Assembly (NCBI RefSeq): GCF_937997535.1
Contig: NZ_CALKTT010000048.1
Location: 1-35,674 of the forward strand
Origin: an uncultured Campylobacter sp.
Lineage (GTDB): Bacteria; Campylobacterota; Campylobacteria; Campylobacterales; Campylobacteraceae
Length of the DNA stretch: 35,674 bases
Direction: 5' to 3'
The first letter of the stretch is position 1; each line of letters opens with the position of its first letter. Shown in pieces: positions 8,323 to 16,314 of the stretch. The notes under the pieces are model-generated. The model was not told the origin of the DNA. It worked only from the letters and a program-made list of their open reading frames with translations, and ran no database searches. Both the position numbers and the translations under genes were made by a program.

Positions 8323-9561
8323 TTATTTTTTAGCTAAGCTTAACATCGCCGCGGCTAGAACCTTCGTAGCGGCAAACGCGTCGTGCCAGTTTATACTTTC
8401 ATTTACGTTGTGGCTGATGCCGTCCTTGCACGGCACAAAAAGCATCCCCACGCGATCCGCAAGCTCCGTCATATTCATCGCGTCGTGTCCCGCGCCGCTA
8501 GGAAGCCTCAGGCTTGGAATTTTAAGCTCGCCGGTGCAGCTCTCAAGCAGATCTATCATCTCCTCGCTTAGCTTTACGGGGCGATCCTTGATGAGATTTT
8601 TTAGTTCAAATCTGCACCCTCTGCGAGCGCAAATTTCACCTATCGCCGCACAAATTTTATCATCCGCCGCCCCAAGCGCATCCTCGTCTATATCGCGTAT
8701 ATCAAGACCTAGCGTGCAGGAGCCGGGGATTACGTTTAGCACGCCGGGTAGCGCGTTTGCATAGCCCGTCGTCGCGACCGTGGTTTTGCCCTCCTTTGCG
8801 ATCCTCTCCGCGCTTAAAATGATCTCGCTAGCGCAAGCTAGGGCGTCGCAGCGCATATCCATCGGCGTAGCGCCGCTATGATCGGCTCTGCCCTCGATCC
8901 GCAGCTCATATCGCACGGGTGCGGCGATACCCGTGACGATGCCTACTGGGATGCCGCGTCGCTGCAATACCGGCCCCTGCTCGATATGAAGCTCGATGTA
9001 GCTATGAAAGCTGGATTTGGGCAGGACGCAGCTTTTTAAATTTGCGGGATTTAACCCGAAAGCCTCCATGGCGTCAAACAGCGAAATTCCGTCCCCATCC
9101 TTCAGCTCGCCTAGCCGCTCTTGCGAGAGCTTGCCGCTAATTATCTTGCTGCCTACGGTCGCCATTTTGAAGCGGCTTGATTCCTCGCAAACAAAGACGA
9201 TGAGCTCCAGCGGTCGCGCAAGCCTCTCTCCGCTATCTCGCACCGTGCGGATCGCCTCCAAAGCGGCCATGACGCCTAGCGTGCCGTCGTAAAAGCCGCC
9301 CTGCGGCACGCTATCGATATGCGAGCCAGCACTTACGGACGGTAGATCGGGATTTTTAACGTCCATAAATTTAGCGAAAATATTGCCCGCATCGTCGATT
9401 CTGATCTTGAAATTTTCTTTTTGAAGTAGCGATATGAGGAAGTCGCGCGCCTCTTTATCTTCGCGCGAAAACGCAAGCCGCGTAAGCCCGCCGCCCGCCA
9501 AAGCCCCAAAGCGGCTTATCTGCTCGAACTCGCTTTTAAAGCGCTGCATGTTTATGTCCAT
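8323..9561 (-). CDS. M20C amidohydrolase (N-carbamoyl-L-amino acid hydrolase/allantoate amidohydrolase type)
   Basis: These are cytoplasmic dizinc enzymes that remove carbamoyl or ureido groups, giving an amino acid, carbon dioxide and ammonia. The ligand set is complete: GSHIDSV (His81), YDGTLGV (Asp92), FVCEESSRF (Glu126/127), ELHIEQGP (His192) and ISHNVNE (His384). DHSGATPMD marks the lid domain. The length of 412 is normal. The first ATG has AAAGGGG at good spacing; the Met at codon 5 does not. It is the first gene of the minus-strand operon. Carbamoylase and allantoate hydrolase cannot be separated by eye; no purine-ring degradation genes lie nearby, which makes allantoate less likely. 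Confidence 0.85.
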   Translation of the reverse strand: MDINMQRFKSEFEQISRFGALAGGGLTRLAFSREDKEARDFLISLLQKENFKIRIDDAGNIFAKFMDVKNPDLPSVSAGSHIDSVPQGGFYDGTLGVMAALEAIRTVRDSGERLARPLELIVFVCEESSRFKMATVGSKIISGKLSQERLGELKDGDGISLFDAMEAFGLNPANLKSCVLPKSSFHSYIELHIEQGPVLQRRGIPVGIVTGIAAPVRYELRIEGRADHSGATPMDMRCDALACASEIILSAERIAKEGKTTVATTGYANALPGVLNVIPGSCTLGLDIRDIDEDALGAADDKICAAIGEICARRGCRFELKNLIKDRPVKLSEEMIDLLESCTGELKIPSLRLPSGAGHDAMNMTELADRVGMLFVPCKDGISHNVNESINWHDAFAATKVLAAAMLSLAKK

Positions 9562-9790
9562 AAATCCCCTTTTTTAAAAAATTTATGAATACAGCATTTT
9601 AATATTAAATTTATATAACAAAGCTGAAATTTACCTATCGAGGCGGCAAATATGGCGCTAAAACGGCACGAGCAGAGTCGCTTTAAGATAACGCTATAAA
9701 TTTTAAATTTTGCCTTTTGGACTTTAAAATCGCGATAAGCTGCTTAGCTTCAGACTAAACGGATATAATTATCGCAAAATTCAACGAGGA
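9562..9790. other. Divergent promoter region between the hydrolase operon and the helical-repeat gene
   Basis: The rightward promoter has a clear -10 at 9764-9769. The leftward operon start is AT-rich (several TATA-like words near 9610-9630) without one clear box. An inverted repeat AAGCT-GCTT-AGCTT at 9737-9750 overlaps the expected -35 position of the rightward promoter and could be an operator. Confidence 0.4.
9764..9769 (+). promoter_or_regulatory. -10 box for the helical-repeat gene
   Basis: A perfect TATAAT lies 28 bases before the preferred ATG at 9797. The ribosome-binding site GAGGAG (9786-9791) is five bases before that ATG. It overlaps an upstream in-frame GTG at 9791, which decides the start in favour of 9797. 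Confidence 0.6.
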
Positions 9791-9796
9791 GTGCAG

Positions 9797-10797
9797 ATGA
9801 AGCAGGGCTCGCTAGAGGGGCTTTATGAAAAGCTAAGGCAATTTGATAGGCTGGCGGATAAAGAGGAGTATCTGTTTGATGCGATAAGGGGAGCTATCGA
9901 GGCGGAAAATTTCGAATTTGCCACGCAAATTTGCGACTTTGTGCTAAACGAGGAATTTGAAAAATTCGGCGCGGTTTTAAGAACGAGGGCGCTAATGTGG
10001 CTCACGGGCTACATCGCGCAAAATTTAAAAGAAAGCGAATACCCAAATTTCGGCGACTTTACGGATTGCCTATGGAAATTTAAATGGATAGTCTCGGGCA
10101 TCGCCAAAAGCTCTATAATCGAAAGGGAGCTCATAGACGAGGTGAACGAAGCGATGCTGTTTTACTACGAGCGCTTGGAACTATCTCTGGCGGCTTACTA
10201 CAAGGCTTTGATGAACCAAAACATCGACATGGGCGATGCCAGAGAGGCGAAGGCAAACTACGAGCTGTGGAGAAAGCTCGCCAAAGACGACATGGGTGAT
10301 TGCGAGGCGTGCGAAGCAAGCGATGAGATAGCGTATTTAAATTTTGCAGGCGAGCACGAAGCGGCGCTGGGTCTTGCCGAGCCGATACTTTCAGGCGAAC
10401 TAACCTGCTCCGAGGTGCCGCACATAACCTACGCGCCGATACTTTTTAGCATGATAAAGAAGGCAAGATAGAGGAGGCAAAAACCCTGCTACCCAAGGCC
10501 GCCGCGACGATCGAGTCAAATCCTCGCGTTATAAATCAGATCGCGCCGTTAATCGAGATCGCCGTTAGGCTGGATGAGCGCGAGACGGCGCTAAGCTTAG
10601 CTCGCAAGCACTCGCACGCCATACTCGATAGCAACGACGATCTGAACGACCTGCGATTTTTCATCGCTGTTAGCGCATTTGGCGATGAGAGCGACTACAA
10701 AACGGCTTTGGAACTGGCGGGTAAATTTGACGCTAGAAATCAAAACTTTTACTACGCTGATTATCTAAATAAATTTTACGAGGAATTCGGAGTTTGA
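9797..10797 (+). pseudogene. Frameshifted helical-repeat protein with a DCxxCE motif
   Basis: The first part (9797-10447) reads as an acidic, all-helical protein. The conserved-looking core runs from RALMWLTGYIA through DDMGDCEACE to EHEAALGLAEPILSGELTC and EVPHITYAPILF. A stop follows at 10469-10471. The matching C-terminal part, beginning HDKEGKIEEAKTLL, is open in another frame from 10450 to the TGA at 10795-10797. One missing base near 10445-10450 separates them; an extra T there would itself create TAG, so another base was probably lost. The rejoined protein would have about 333 residues and looks like a TPR-type helical-repeat protein. I do not know its function. The two Cys spaced CxxC could bind metal. 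Confidence 0.75.
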
Positions 10798-11101
10798 AAT
10801 TTGACGGTTTAAAGACCCAACGCGCTTTGCCTATAAATCAGTCGTCGTTTCTAGCGCGCGGCAAATTTTAACCGCTTACTCGCGCACGTCGGCAGCCGGT
10901 CATCAAGATATGCGACGTAACACGCATATGTCATAAATTTTAAATTTTATTTGGTGGGATGAGAACAAAAACGCCCCAGCAGCCCACATCATCCGCTAAA
11001 CCGCGCGGACGGAAGCGAATATCTGCGGCGGTAGGATGTGCGTTCTAAATTTAGCCGCCTTGGTCGACGTAAAATCTAAATTTAAACCCGGCCTAGCGCT
11101 G

Positions 11102-11298
11102 ATCTCGCAGTGAAAACACGCACAAATCGCAGCGTATCTCATGCTACTACTCAATTTAGCGGCAAATTTAATAGTGGGTTTAAAAGCGCGGTACGACGAA
11201 ATTTTAAAGTAAAATTTCGAATAGAATTTAAAATTCAGGAATTCAAATAAAGCTTTAAAATTCCAAGAGAATTTCACTCTCTGGAATTTTAAAGCTTT
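11102..11298. repeat. Direct repeat copy A flanking the Abi-alpha-like gene
   Basis: Copy A (about 11102-11298) and copy B (about 12210-12418) share landmark blocks in the same order. These are ATCTCGC, then TTTAGCGGCAAATTTAATAG (11155; one mismatch at 12255), then CGACGAAATTTTAAA (11194 and 12294), then AAAATTCCAAGAGAATTTCA and a closing TGGAATTTTAAA. The first two long blocks are 39 bases apart in both copies. Copy B has about 25 more bases before the hairpin. Between the copies lie about 910 bp that contain only one gene. Confidence 0.75.
11249..11298 (-). terminator. Long hairpin ending repeat A, probable terminator of the Abi-alpha-like gene
   Basis: AAAGCTTTAAAATTCCA (11249-11265) and TGGAATTTTAAAGCTTT (11282-11298) form a perfect 17-bp stem. 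The 16-base loop can extend it with AGAG/CTCT. It lies about 70 bases past the stop codon of the leftward gene. The counterpart in copy B has a different but still paired outer stem, so the structure appears maintained. Confidence 0.6.
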
Positions 11299-11369
11299 GG
11301 CGTTAGCATGTAGAAAAATTCAAAGCAGTGATTAAACCAGAAAAACATTAAGACTGTTATACTTTGACT

Positions 11370-12065
11370 CTAAACATTGCCTATACATTTTTTCACAAAC
11401 TCAAAACCAAGTGGCGTAAGCGTTGTTTTATTATATCCGATCGGGATAGTACCGGTACCTATTAAAACTTGGCTAGGGATGTCTGATTGTATTATTAATC
11501 CTAATCTCATAAGAGAGCTTATGTTGAAAACAAAGCGATCTTCATCTATATCTAAATGTTTTAAAATTTCATTTTTTACGACTACTGCTTTAAGAACTCT
11601 GTCTAAGCTAGGGTATTCTCTTTTATTGATTATAACTTCATAGTAAAATTTTAATATTTTTGCTTGCACAGGAGTTATCTCTTTTAATATATTCATAAAA
11701 ATCAAATTATCTTTATCTTCATTATTGCTTACAGAATCCACAATAAGTTTTGCCCACATACTTTGCAATGTTTCGTCTTCTTCTAAAATAGCATGCTGTT
11801 CAATAACTGCAAGTTCTTTTAGACCTATATTGGTAAGTTGCTCCTTTGTAAAATTTAAACTCTTTGCTTCTTCTTGTATTTTCTTAGCAAGTTTTAGTTG
11901 ATTTATTTTTCTTCTTGCTTTTATCTCATCCGCAACAATTCCAAGAGATTCAGTTATCGGGCCAAAAATATCACCTAAAACGCTTGTTAATGCCTGCGTT
12001 GGCTCTTTGCCGGCAGAGAGCTTCACACCATCTTTTGATAATTCAACTTCCAAATCTTTACTCAT
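11370..12065 (-). CDS. Abi-alpha (DUF4393)-like protein, candidate phage-defence protein
   Basis: The 231-residue protein has the layout I associate with the Abi_alpha/DUF4393 family. An N-terminal amphipathic region (LGDIFGPITESLGIVADEIKARRKINQ, about 30-56) precedes a Lys-rich helix. The family-like block EEDETLQSMWAKLIVD is at about 96-111. A winged-helix-like C-terminal half (EITPVQAKILKFYYEV to LTPLGFEFVKKCIG) follows. Relatives are linked to abortive infection, but the mechanism is not established here. Codons are visibly more AT-rich than the flanking genes. It stands alone, with its own TATAAT and AAGGA upstream of the ATG, between two long direct repeats, which points to acquisition. 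Function is inferred from family resemblance. Confidence 0.7.
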   Translation of the reverse strand: MSKDLEVELSKDGVKLSAGKEPTQALTSVLGDIFGPITESLGIVADEIKARRKINQLKLAKKIQEEAKSLNFTKEQLTNIGLKELAVIEQHAILEEDETLQSMWAKLIVDSVSNNEDKDNLIFMNILKEITPVQAKILKFYYEVIINKREYPSLDRVLKAVVVKNEILKHLDIDEDRFVFNISSLMRLGLIIQSDIPSQVLIGTGTIPIGYNKTTLTPLGFEFVKKCIGNV

Positions 12066-12092
12066 AATAATCCTTTAATATTTTATACACAT

Positions 12093-12098
12093 ATTATA
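12093..12098 (-). promoter_or_regulatory. -10 box of the Abi-alpha-like gene
   Basis: TATAAT on the minus strand lies 27 bases upstream of the ATG. An AAGGA ribosome-binding site lies between them. No obvious -35 box is visible. The gene therefore carries its own promoter inside the inserted segment. Confidence 0.6.
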
Positions 12099-12209
12099 TC
12101 GAAAGTAGTTGAAAAATATTTTCTCCTTCGCCTCAAAAAATCTTTAAGCCGCGAACCTCACCTCGAGTTTCACCGTTTATTCTCATCTCTTTTTCCGGAC
12201 TTAACATTT

Positions 12210-12418
12210 ATCTCGCTATAAAACACGCGCGACGACAGCGCATCTTCACCTAGATTTAGCGGTAAATTTAATAGCAAAATTTGAAGCGTGGCGCGACGAA
12301 ATTTTAAAACAAAATTTCAAGTAGATTTTTAAATATAAAATTTCAAGAGGAATCTTAAATTTAGAATTTCAAATAAATTTTAAAATTCCAAGAGAATTTC
12401 ATCCCTTGGAATTTTAAA
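12210..12418. repeat. Direct repeat copy B flanking the Abi-alpha-like gene
   Basis: This is the partner of copy A at 11102-11298, same orientation, with conserved blocks at 12255-12274 and 12294-12308. It abuts the accC stop codon, suggesting that the accC 3' flank was the ancestral location and copy A the duplicated one. Divergence between the copies suggests an old duplication, or two members of a dispersed element. Confidence 0.75.
12379..12418 (-). terminator. Hairpin terminator of accB-accC
   Basis: TTTAAAATTCCAAG (12379-12392) and CTTGGAATTTTAAA (12405-12418) form a perfect 14-bp stem around a 12-base loop, starting two bases after the accC stop codon. On the transcript the 3' arm is U/A-rich. 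It is the equivalent of the hairpin at 11249-11298. Confidence 0.65.
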
Positions 12419-12419
12419 T

Positions 12420-13757
12420 TCAGTGCTTGGCTAGGTAATTTGTGTCGTAGTTATTATCCACGAAATCGGGGTTGTTCATCATCCTAAGATGAAAATCGCG
12501 CGTCGATTTTATGCCGCCGATGATGAGCTCATCTAGCGCGACTTTCATCTTCGCAATCGCACGCGCGCGGTTCTTGTCGTAAACGATGAGCTTGCCGATC
12601 ATGCTGTCGTAGTAAGGCGGCACCGAGTAGCCCTCATAGACGTGGCTGTCCATTCGCACGTTTCTGCCGCCCGGAGCGACGTATTTTGTGATTTTGCCCG
12701 GATTTGGCATAAAGCTTTTGGAGTCCTCGGCGGTGATGCGGCACTCAAGCGCATGTCCGCTAAATTTTATCTCGCTTTGAGGCAGCAGCTTCTCGCCCTG
12801 CGCGATGCGGATCATCCACTCGATCAGATCGAGCCCGCTTCGCATCTCGCTTACGGTGTGTTCGACCTGCAAGCGGGTATTCATCTCGATGAAATAGAAT
12901 TTCTTATCCTTGCTGTCGTACAAAAACTCAAACGTTCCAGCGCTTGCGTATCCGATCGCCTTAGCGGCGCGAACCGCCGTTTCGAGCAGGCTCTTGCGCG
13001 TCTCCTCGTCCAGGATCACGGCGGGACTTTCTTCGATTAGCTTTTGGTGGCGGCGCTGCATCGAGCAGTCGCGCTCGCCGATATGCACGACGTGTCCGTG
13101 CTCGTCACCTAATACTTGAACCTCGATGTGGCGCGGGTTTGTGATATATTTTTCCATATACATCGTGCCGTCGCCGAATGCACTCATCGCTTCGCTCTCT
13201 GCCGACCAAAAGAGCTTTTCAATATCCTCTTCGCGCTCAACCACGCGCATTCCGCGCCCACCGCCGCCGGCTGCGGCTTTAATGATGACCGGATAGCCGA
13301 TTTCGGCGGCTAGCTTGCGTGCCTCTTCGACACTTGCAATCGCGCCGTCGCTACCAGGCACTACGGGGATGCCCGCGCGCATCATTACTTGCTTAGCCTT
13401 GCTCTTATCGCTCATTAAAGTCATTGCCTCGACGCTTGGACCGATAAATTTAATGCCGTGCTTGGCGCAAATTTCGACGAAATTTTGACTTTCACTCAAA
13501 AAGCCGTATCCCGGAAATATCGCGTCGGCTTCCGTTAGCTCGCAAGCTGTGATGATTGCGGGGATATTTAGGTAGCTGTCGCTGCTGCGCGGTCCGCCTA
13601 TGCAGACCGATGCGTCGGCGTATTTGACGTAAAGCGCGTCTTGATCAGCGGTGGAGTGCACGACGATGGCTTGCTTGCCCATCTCTTGGATCGTGCGAAG
13701 CGCTCTGAGCGCTATCTCGCCGCGATTTGCGATTAGAATTTTCTTAAGCTCCCTCAT
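12420..13757 (-). CDS. accC: Biotin carboxylase subunit of acetyl-CoA carboxylase
   Basis: AccC carboxylates the biotin of AccB with ATP and bicarbonate, the first step of fatty-acid synthesis. The 445 residues carry the full ATP-grasp enzyme: N-terminal ILIANRGEIALR, ATP-binding Lys160 and the glycine loop GGGGRGM (164-170), ERDCSMQRRHQKLIEESP (228-245), and EMNTRLQVEHTVSE with the metal and catalytic residues. Length is close to E. coli AccC (449). Its ATG overlaps the accB stop codon by four bases (ATGA), indicating translational coupling. As I recall, accC, accB and dcd are adjacent in C. jejuni; here an asparaginase gene intervenes. Confidence 0.97.
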   Translation of the reverse strand: MRELKKILIANRGEIALRALRTIQEMGKQAIVVHSTADQDALYVKYADASVCIGGPRSSDSYLNIPAIITACELTEADAIFPGYGFLSESQNFVEICAKHGIKFIGPSVEAMTLMSDKSKAKQVMMRAGIPVVPGSDGAIASVEEARKLAAEIGYPVIIKAAAGGGGRGMRVVEREEDIEKLFWSAESEAMSAFGDGTMYMEKYITNPRHIEVQVLGDEHGHVVHIGERDCSMQRRHQKLIEESPAVILDEETRKSLLETAVRAAKAIGYASAGTFEFLYDSKDKKFYFIEMNTRLQVEHTVSEMRSGLDLIEWMIRIAQGEKLLPQSEIKFSGHALECRITAEDSKSFMPNPGKITKYVAPGGRNVRMDSHVYEGYSVPPYYDSMIGKLIVYDKNRARAIAKMKVALDELIIGGIKSTRDFHLRMMNNPDFVDNNYDTNYLAKH

Positions 13758-14212
13758 AGCTTCTCGACCTCAAACAGCGCCATAGCGTATTCGACGGGCT
13801 GTCCATCTTCGACGAGAGCTTTTTTGATGCGGCAGTCGAATTCCGCTTCAATCTCGTTCATAATCTTCATCGCTTCGATGATGCCGATCGTATCGCCCTT
13901 ATGCACGACCTGACCTACGCTTACGAACTCTGCCGCACCGGGACTTGGCGCTTTATAAAAAGTACCTACCATCGGGCTGTCGATCGTATCCATCGCGCCT
14001 TTTGAGGCGGGCTTATCGCCCACGAGCACATTTACCGCAGGCGCAGCAAGCTGCGGGGCAGGTGCCGGTGCGGCGAGCTGAGGCGTGCTCCCACCGCATG
14101 GGCCATATTTTTTTATCTCAATCTCAAAATCTTTATCTTTAATTTTTAGCTCGTTAATGCCCTGCTTTTCGCCGAAAAAATCCATTAACTCTTTGATTTC
14201 TGCTTTTGTCAT
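13754..14212 (-). CDS. accB: Biotin carboxyl carrier protein of acetyl-CoA carboxylase
   Basis: The 152-residue carrier has a charged N-terminal region, an Ala/Pro-rich flexible linker (about 42-60) and the biotinyl domain from about 77. The biotinylation site is EAMKIMNEI with Lys116 (the usual motif is EAMKMMNE; Ile replaces the second Met). AGGAG precedes the ATG. A TATAAA-like -10 candidate lies around 14253-14258 on the minus strand, so accB and accC probably form a two-gene operon ending at the hairpin at 12379-12418. Confidence 0.96.
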   Translation of the reverse strand: MTKAEIKELMDFFGEKQGINELKIKDKDFEIEIKKYGPCGGSTPQLAAPAPAPQLAAPAVNVLVGDKPASKGAMDTIDSPMVGTFYKAPSPGAAEFVSVGQVVHKGDTIGIIEAMKIMNEIEAEFDCRIKKALVEDGQPVEYAMALFEVEKL

Positions 14213-14574
14213 AAATTTCTCCTGAAAAAATTTGCGAAATTTTAGCTAAATTTTTATAATTGTTTCTTTAAACGGATTTTTGCGGGACTTTTAAGAAGTG
14301 CAAAGCGAAATTTACGACAGAATTTGCGGACTGATTTTAAGGATTTACGGAGCGAGATTTGCCTCGTTCATTTTAAGCTCGAACTTCGCAAGCGAAACAC
14401 GAAATTTTGCCGCAAGAGCGCGAAATGATTTTGAATTCTTTAAAATTTATACTTAATTTTACGACTAGAATTCTACGCTTTAAACGTTAAATTCCGCGCT
14501 TTGCTTTAAAATCTCGCCTCCGAGCTCATATTAAAATCCCGCGCCGAAATTCTATCCGCGCGAAGCCCTATGCG
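14213..14574. other. Spacer between asparaginase and accB
   Basis: No gene. The accB side has a TATAAA-like box on the minus strand. The asparaginase side has a possible terminator, CGCGC (14540-14544) with GCGCG (14558-14562), followed on the minus strand by a T-rich tail. The middle is spacer rich in AAATTT and GAATTC-like words. Confidence 0.4.
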
Positions 14575-15624
14575 TTAATGTGTCGCAAAAAAGCTCTGAA
14601 TTTTCGCTTTATCGCTCGTTTTACTAAGAGCCAGCATCAATAGTACGCGCGCCTTTTGCGGATTTAGATTATCTGCGGTTAAAAAGCCTAACTTTGCGTC
14701 GTCCACCTCCGAGCTAACGCTAGTTGAGCCGCTACCTGTGCGGCTTGAGCGCACAACGATCACGCCTGCTTCGCTAGCCTTTGCGAGCGCAGCCTCCGTG
14801 TCGGGGTATAAATTTCCGTTTCCCATGCCGGCGACTACGATGCCCTTAGCGCCCTTTTGCACCGCTGCATCGACCAAATCGCCGCTATCTTGCGCGTGTC
14901 CATAGATGATATCGACGCGCGGGAAGGATTTGAAATCCTTGATATTAAACTCGCTTGCGACGGTGTGTTTGCGAAGCGGTGCCATATAGAAATTTATGAC
15001 GCCATAATTTACGGTGCCTATTTTGCCGGAATTCGGCGAGGCAAAAGCCGCAACGTTAGTAGTATTTGTTTTCGTAACCTCGCGCGCAGCATGAATCTCG
15101 TCGTTCATCACTACAAGAGCGCCCTTTTCGCGAGCGTTTTTATCTGCCGCAACGGCAACGGCGTTGTATAGATTAAGCGGACCGTCGGCGCTCATCGAGT
15201 CTGCGTTTCGCATCGCGCCCACCAAAACGATCGGTTTTTTAGATTTTATGACCAGGCTTAAAAAATACGCCGTCTCCTCCATCGTATCGGTTCCATGCAC
15301 GATGACGACGCCGTCTACGTCGTTTTTGGTAAGCAGTTCGCTTACGCGGTTTGCAAGCTTGAGCCAAATTTCATCGTTCATATCCTGCGAGCTGATATTT
15401 GAAATTTGCTCGCTTTTAATCGTAGCTAAATCCCCTAGCTGCGGCACTGCCGATAAGATATCTTCTACACCCTTAGAGCCTGCGGTATAGTTGCCCTCCG
15501 TGGCACTTGCGCTGCTTCCCGCGATCGTACCGCCGGTAGCTAAAATATAAATATTTGGCTTCGCAGCAGCCAAAGATGACGCGATAAAAAACGTAATAAA
15601 TGCAAATTTCTTGAGTAGTCCCAT
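14575..15624 (-). CDS. ansA: Type II L-asparaginase, exported
   Basis: The enzyme hydrolyses asparagine to aspartate and ammonia. A signal peptide is visible (MGLLKKFAFITFFIASSLAAA), so the enzyme acts in the periplasm. The catalytic set is complete: ATGGTIAG with Thr33, EGNYTAG with Tyr46, HGTDTMEET with Thr112 and Asp113, and Lys185 in AAREVTK. The 349 residues match type II enzymes. AAGGAG lies five to six bases before the ATG, and a TATAAA-like -10 lies near 15652-15657 on the minus strand in the region shared with dcd. The aspartate made could feed fumarate-based respiration through Dcu carriers. The symbol could equally be ansB. Confidence 0.93.
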   Translation of the reverse strand: MGLLKKFAFITFFIASSLAAAKPNIYILATGGTIAGSSASATEGNYTAGSKGVEDILSAVPQLGDLATIKSEQISNISSQDMNDEIWLKLANRVSELLTKNDVDGVVIVHGTDTMEETAYFLSLVIKSKKPIVLVGAMRNADSMSADGPLNLYNAVAVAADKNAREKGALVVMNDEIHAAREVTKTNTTNVAAFASPNSGKIGTVNYGVINFYMAPLRKHTVASEFNIKDFKSFPRVDIIYGHAQDSGDLVDAAVQKGAKGIVVAGMGNGNLYPDTEAALAKASEAGVIVVRSSRTGSGSTSVSSEVDDAKLGFLTADNLNPQKARVLLMLALSKTSDKAKIQSFFATH

Positions 15625-15707
15625 AGTTGCTCCTTAAAAAGTGATAAAATTTTTATAATTTAAGCAAAATTCTAGCATAAAATTTTTATTATATTTTATT
15701 TTGCTGC

Positions 15708-15713
15708 TATAAT
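15708..15713 (+). promoter_or_regulatory. -10 box of the dcd-topA transcript
   Basis: TATAAT preceded by GC lies 35 bases before the dcd ATG, with T-rich periodic sequence upstream (15681-15702). A ribosome-binding site TAAGGA is near 15738. The promoter lies back to back with that of the asparaginase gene. Confidence 0.65.
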
Positions 15714-15747
15714 GCGCGAAAAATTTTGATTATTTTAAGGAAATTTT

Positions 15748-16311
15748 ATGGGACTGAAAAGCGATAAATGGATCAGACAGATGTCGCAGCAGCACGATAT
15801 GATAACGCCCTTTTGCGAGGAAAATATCGGCCGCGGCGTCGTTAGCTACGGACTTTCGAGCTACGGATACGACATACGCGTAGCGCGCGAATTTAAAATT
15901 TTTACAAACGTCGGCGGAACGGTCGTCGATCCTAAAAATTTCGACGCAAAAAACGTCGTGGATTTTGAGGGCGACGTCTGCATCGTGCCGCCGAATTCCT
16001 TCGCACTAGCGCGCACCATCGAATACTTCAAAATGCCGCGCGACGTGCTTGCAATCTGCCTGGGCAAAAGCACCTACGCGCGCTGCGGCATCATCGTAAA
16101 CGTAACGCCCTTTGAGCCCGGTTTTGAGGGGCACATCACGATTGAAATTTCCAATACCACGCCGCTGCCTGCAAAAATTTACGCAAACGAAGGCATCGCG
16201 CAGGTTTTGTTTCTGCAAGGAGATGAGCCGTGCGAGGTGAGCTACTGCGACAAAAAGGGCAAATACCAAAGCCAAAAGGGCATCACGCTGCCTAGAATTC
16301 TAAAGGATTAA
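15748..16311 (+). CDS. dcd: dCTP deaminase
   Basis: Dcd deaminates dCTP to dUTP in the cytoplasm, feeding dTMP synthesis. The 187-residue protein has the trimeric dUTPase-like fold: YGLSSYGYDIRVA (about 34-46), the nucleotide-binding GKSTYARCGIIVN (106-118, Ser108 and Arg112) and the catalytic Glu133 in GHITIEISNT, followed by EGIAQVLFLQGD. All are in family order. It is the first gene of a plus-strand run; topA starts three bases after its stop. Confidence 0.96.
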   Translation: MGLKSDKWIRQMSQQHDMITPFCEENIGRGVVSYGLSSYGYDIRVAREFKIFTNVGGTVVDPKNFDAKNVVDFEGDVCIVPPNSFALARTIEYFKMPRDVLAICLGKSTYARCGIIVNVTPFEPGFEGHITIEISNTTPLPAKIYANEGIAQVLFLQGDEPCEVSYCDKKGKYQSQKGITLPRILKD

Positions 16312-16314
16312 ACA

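Larger units (their letters stand above)
10798..11369. other. Spacer containing direct-repeat copy A, no gene
   Basis: No convincing gene. A 93-codon minus-strand frame at 10996-11277 is low-complexity Phe/Lys/Ala sequence produced by AAATTT words and is rejected. The right part (11102-11298) is one of two long diverged direct repeats that flank the Abi-alpha-like gene, and it ends in a long hairpin. Confidence 0.5.
12066..12419. other. Spacer with the Abi-alpha-like promoter and direct-repeat copy B
   Basis: The left part holds the promoter of the leftward Abi-alpha-like gene. The right part (12210-12418) is repeat copy B, ending in the accC hairpin. No gene is visible. Confidence 0.55.

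Noticed and set aside
10996..11277. 93-codon minus-strand frame
   Set aside because: Its Phe/Lys/Ala-rich translation comes from AAATTT words inside direct-repeat copy A. It has no ribosome-binding site and no recognisable domain.
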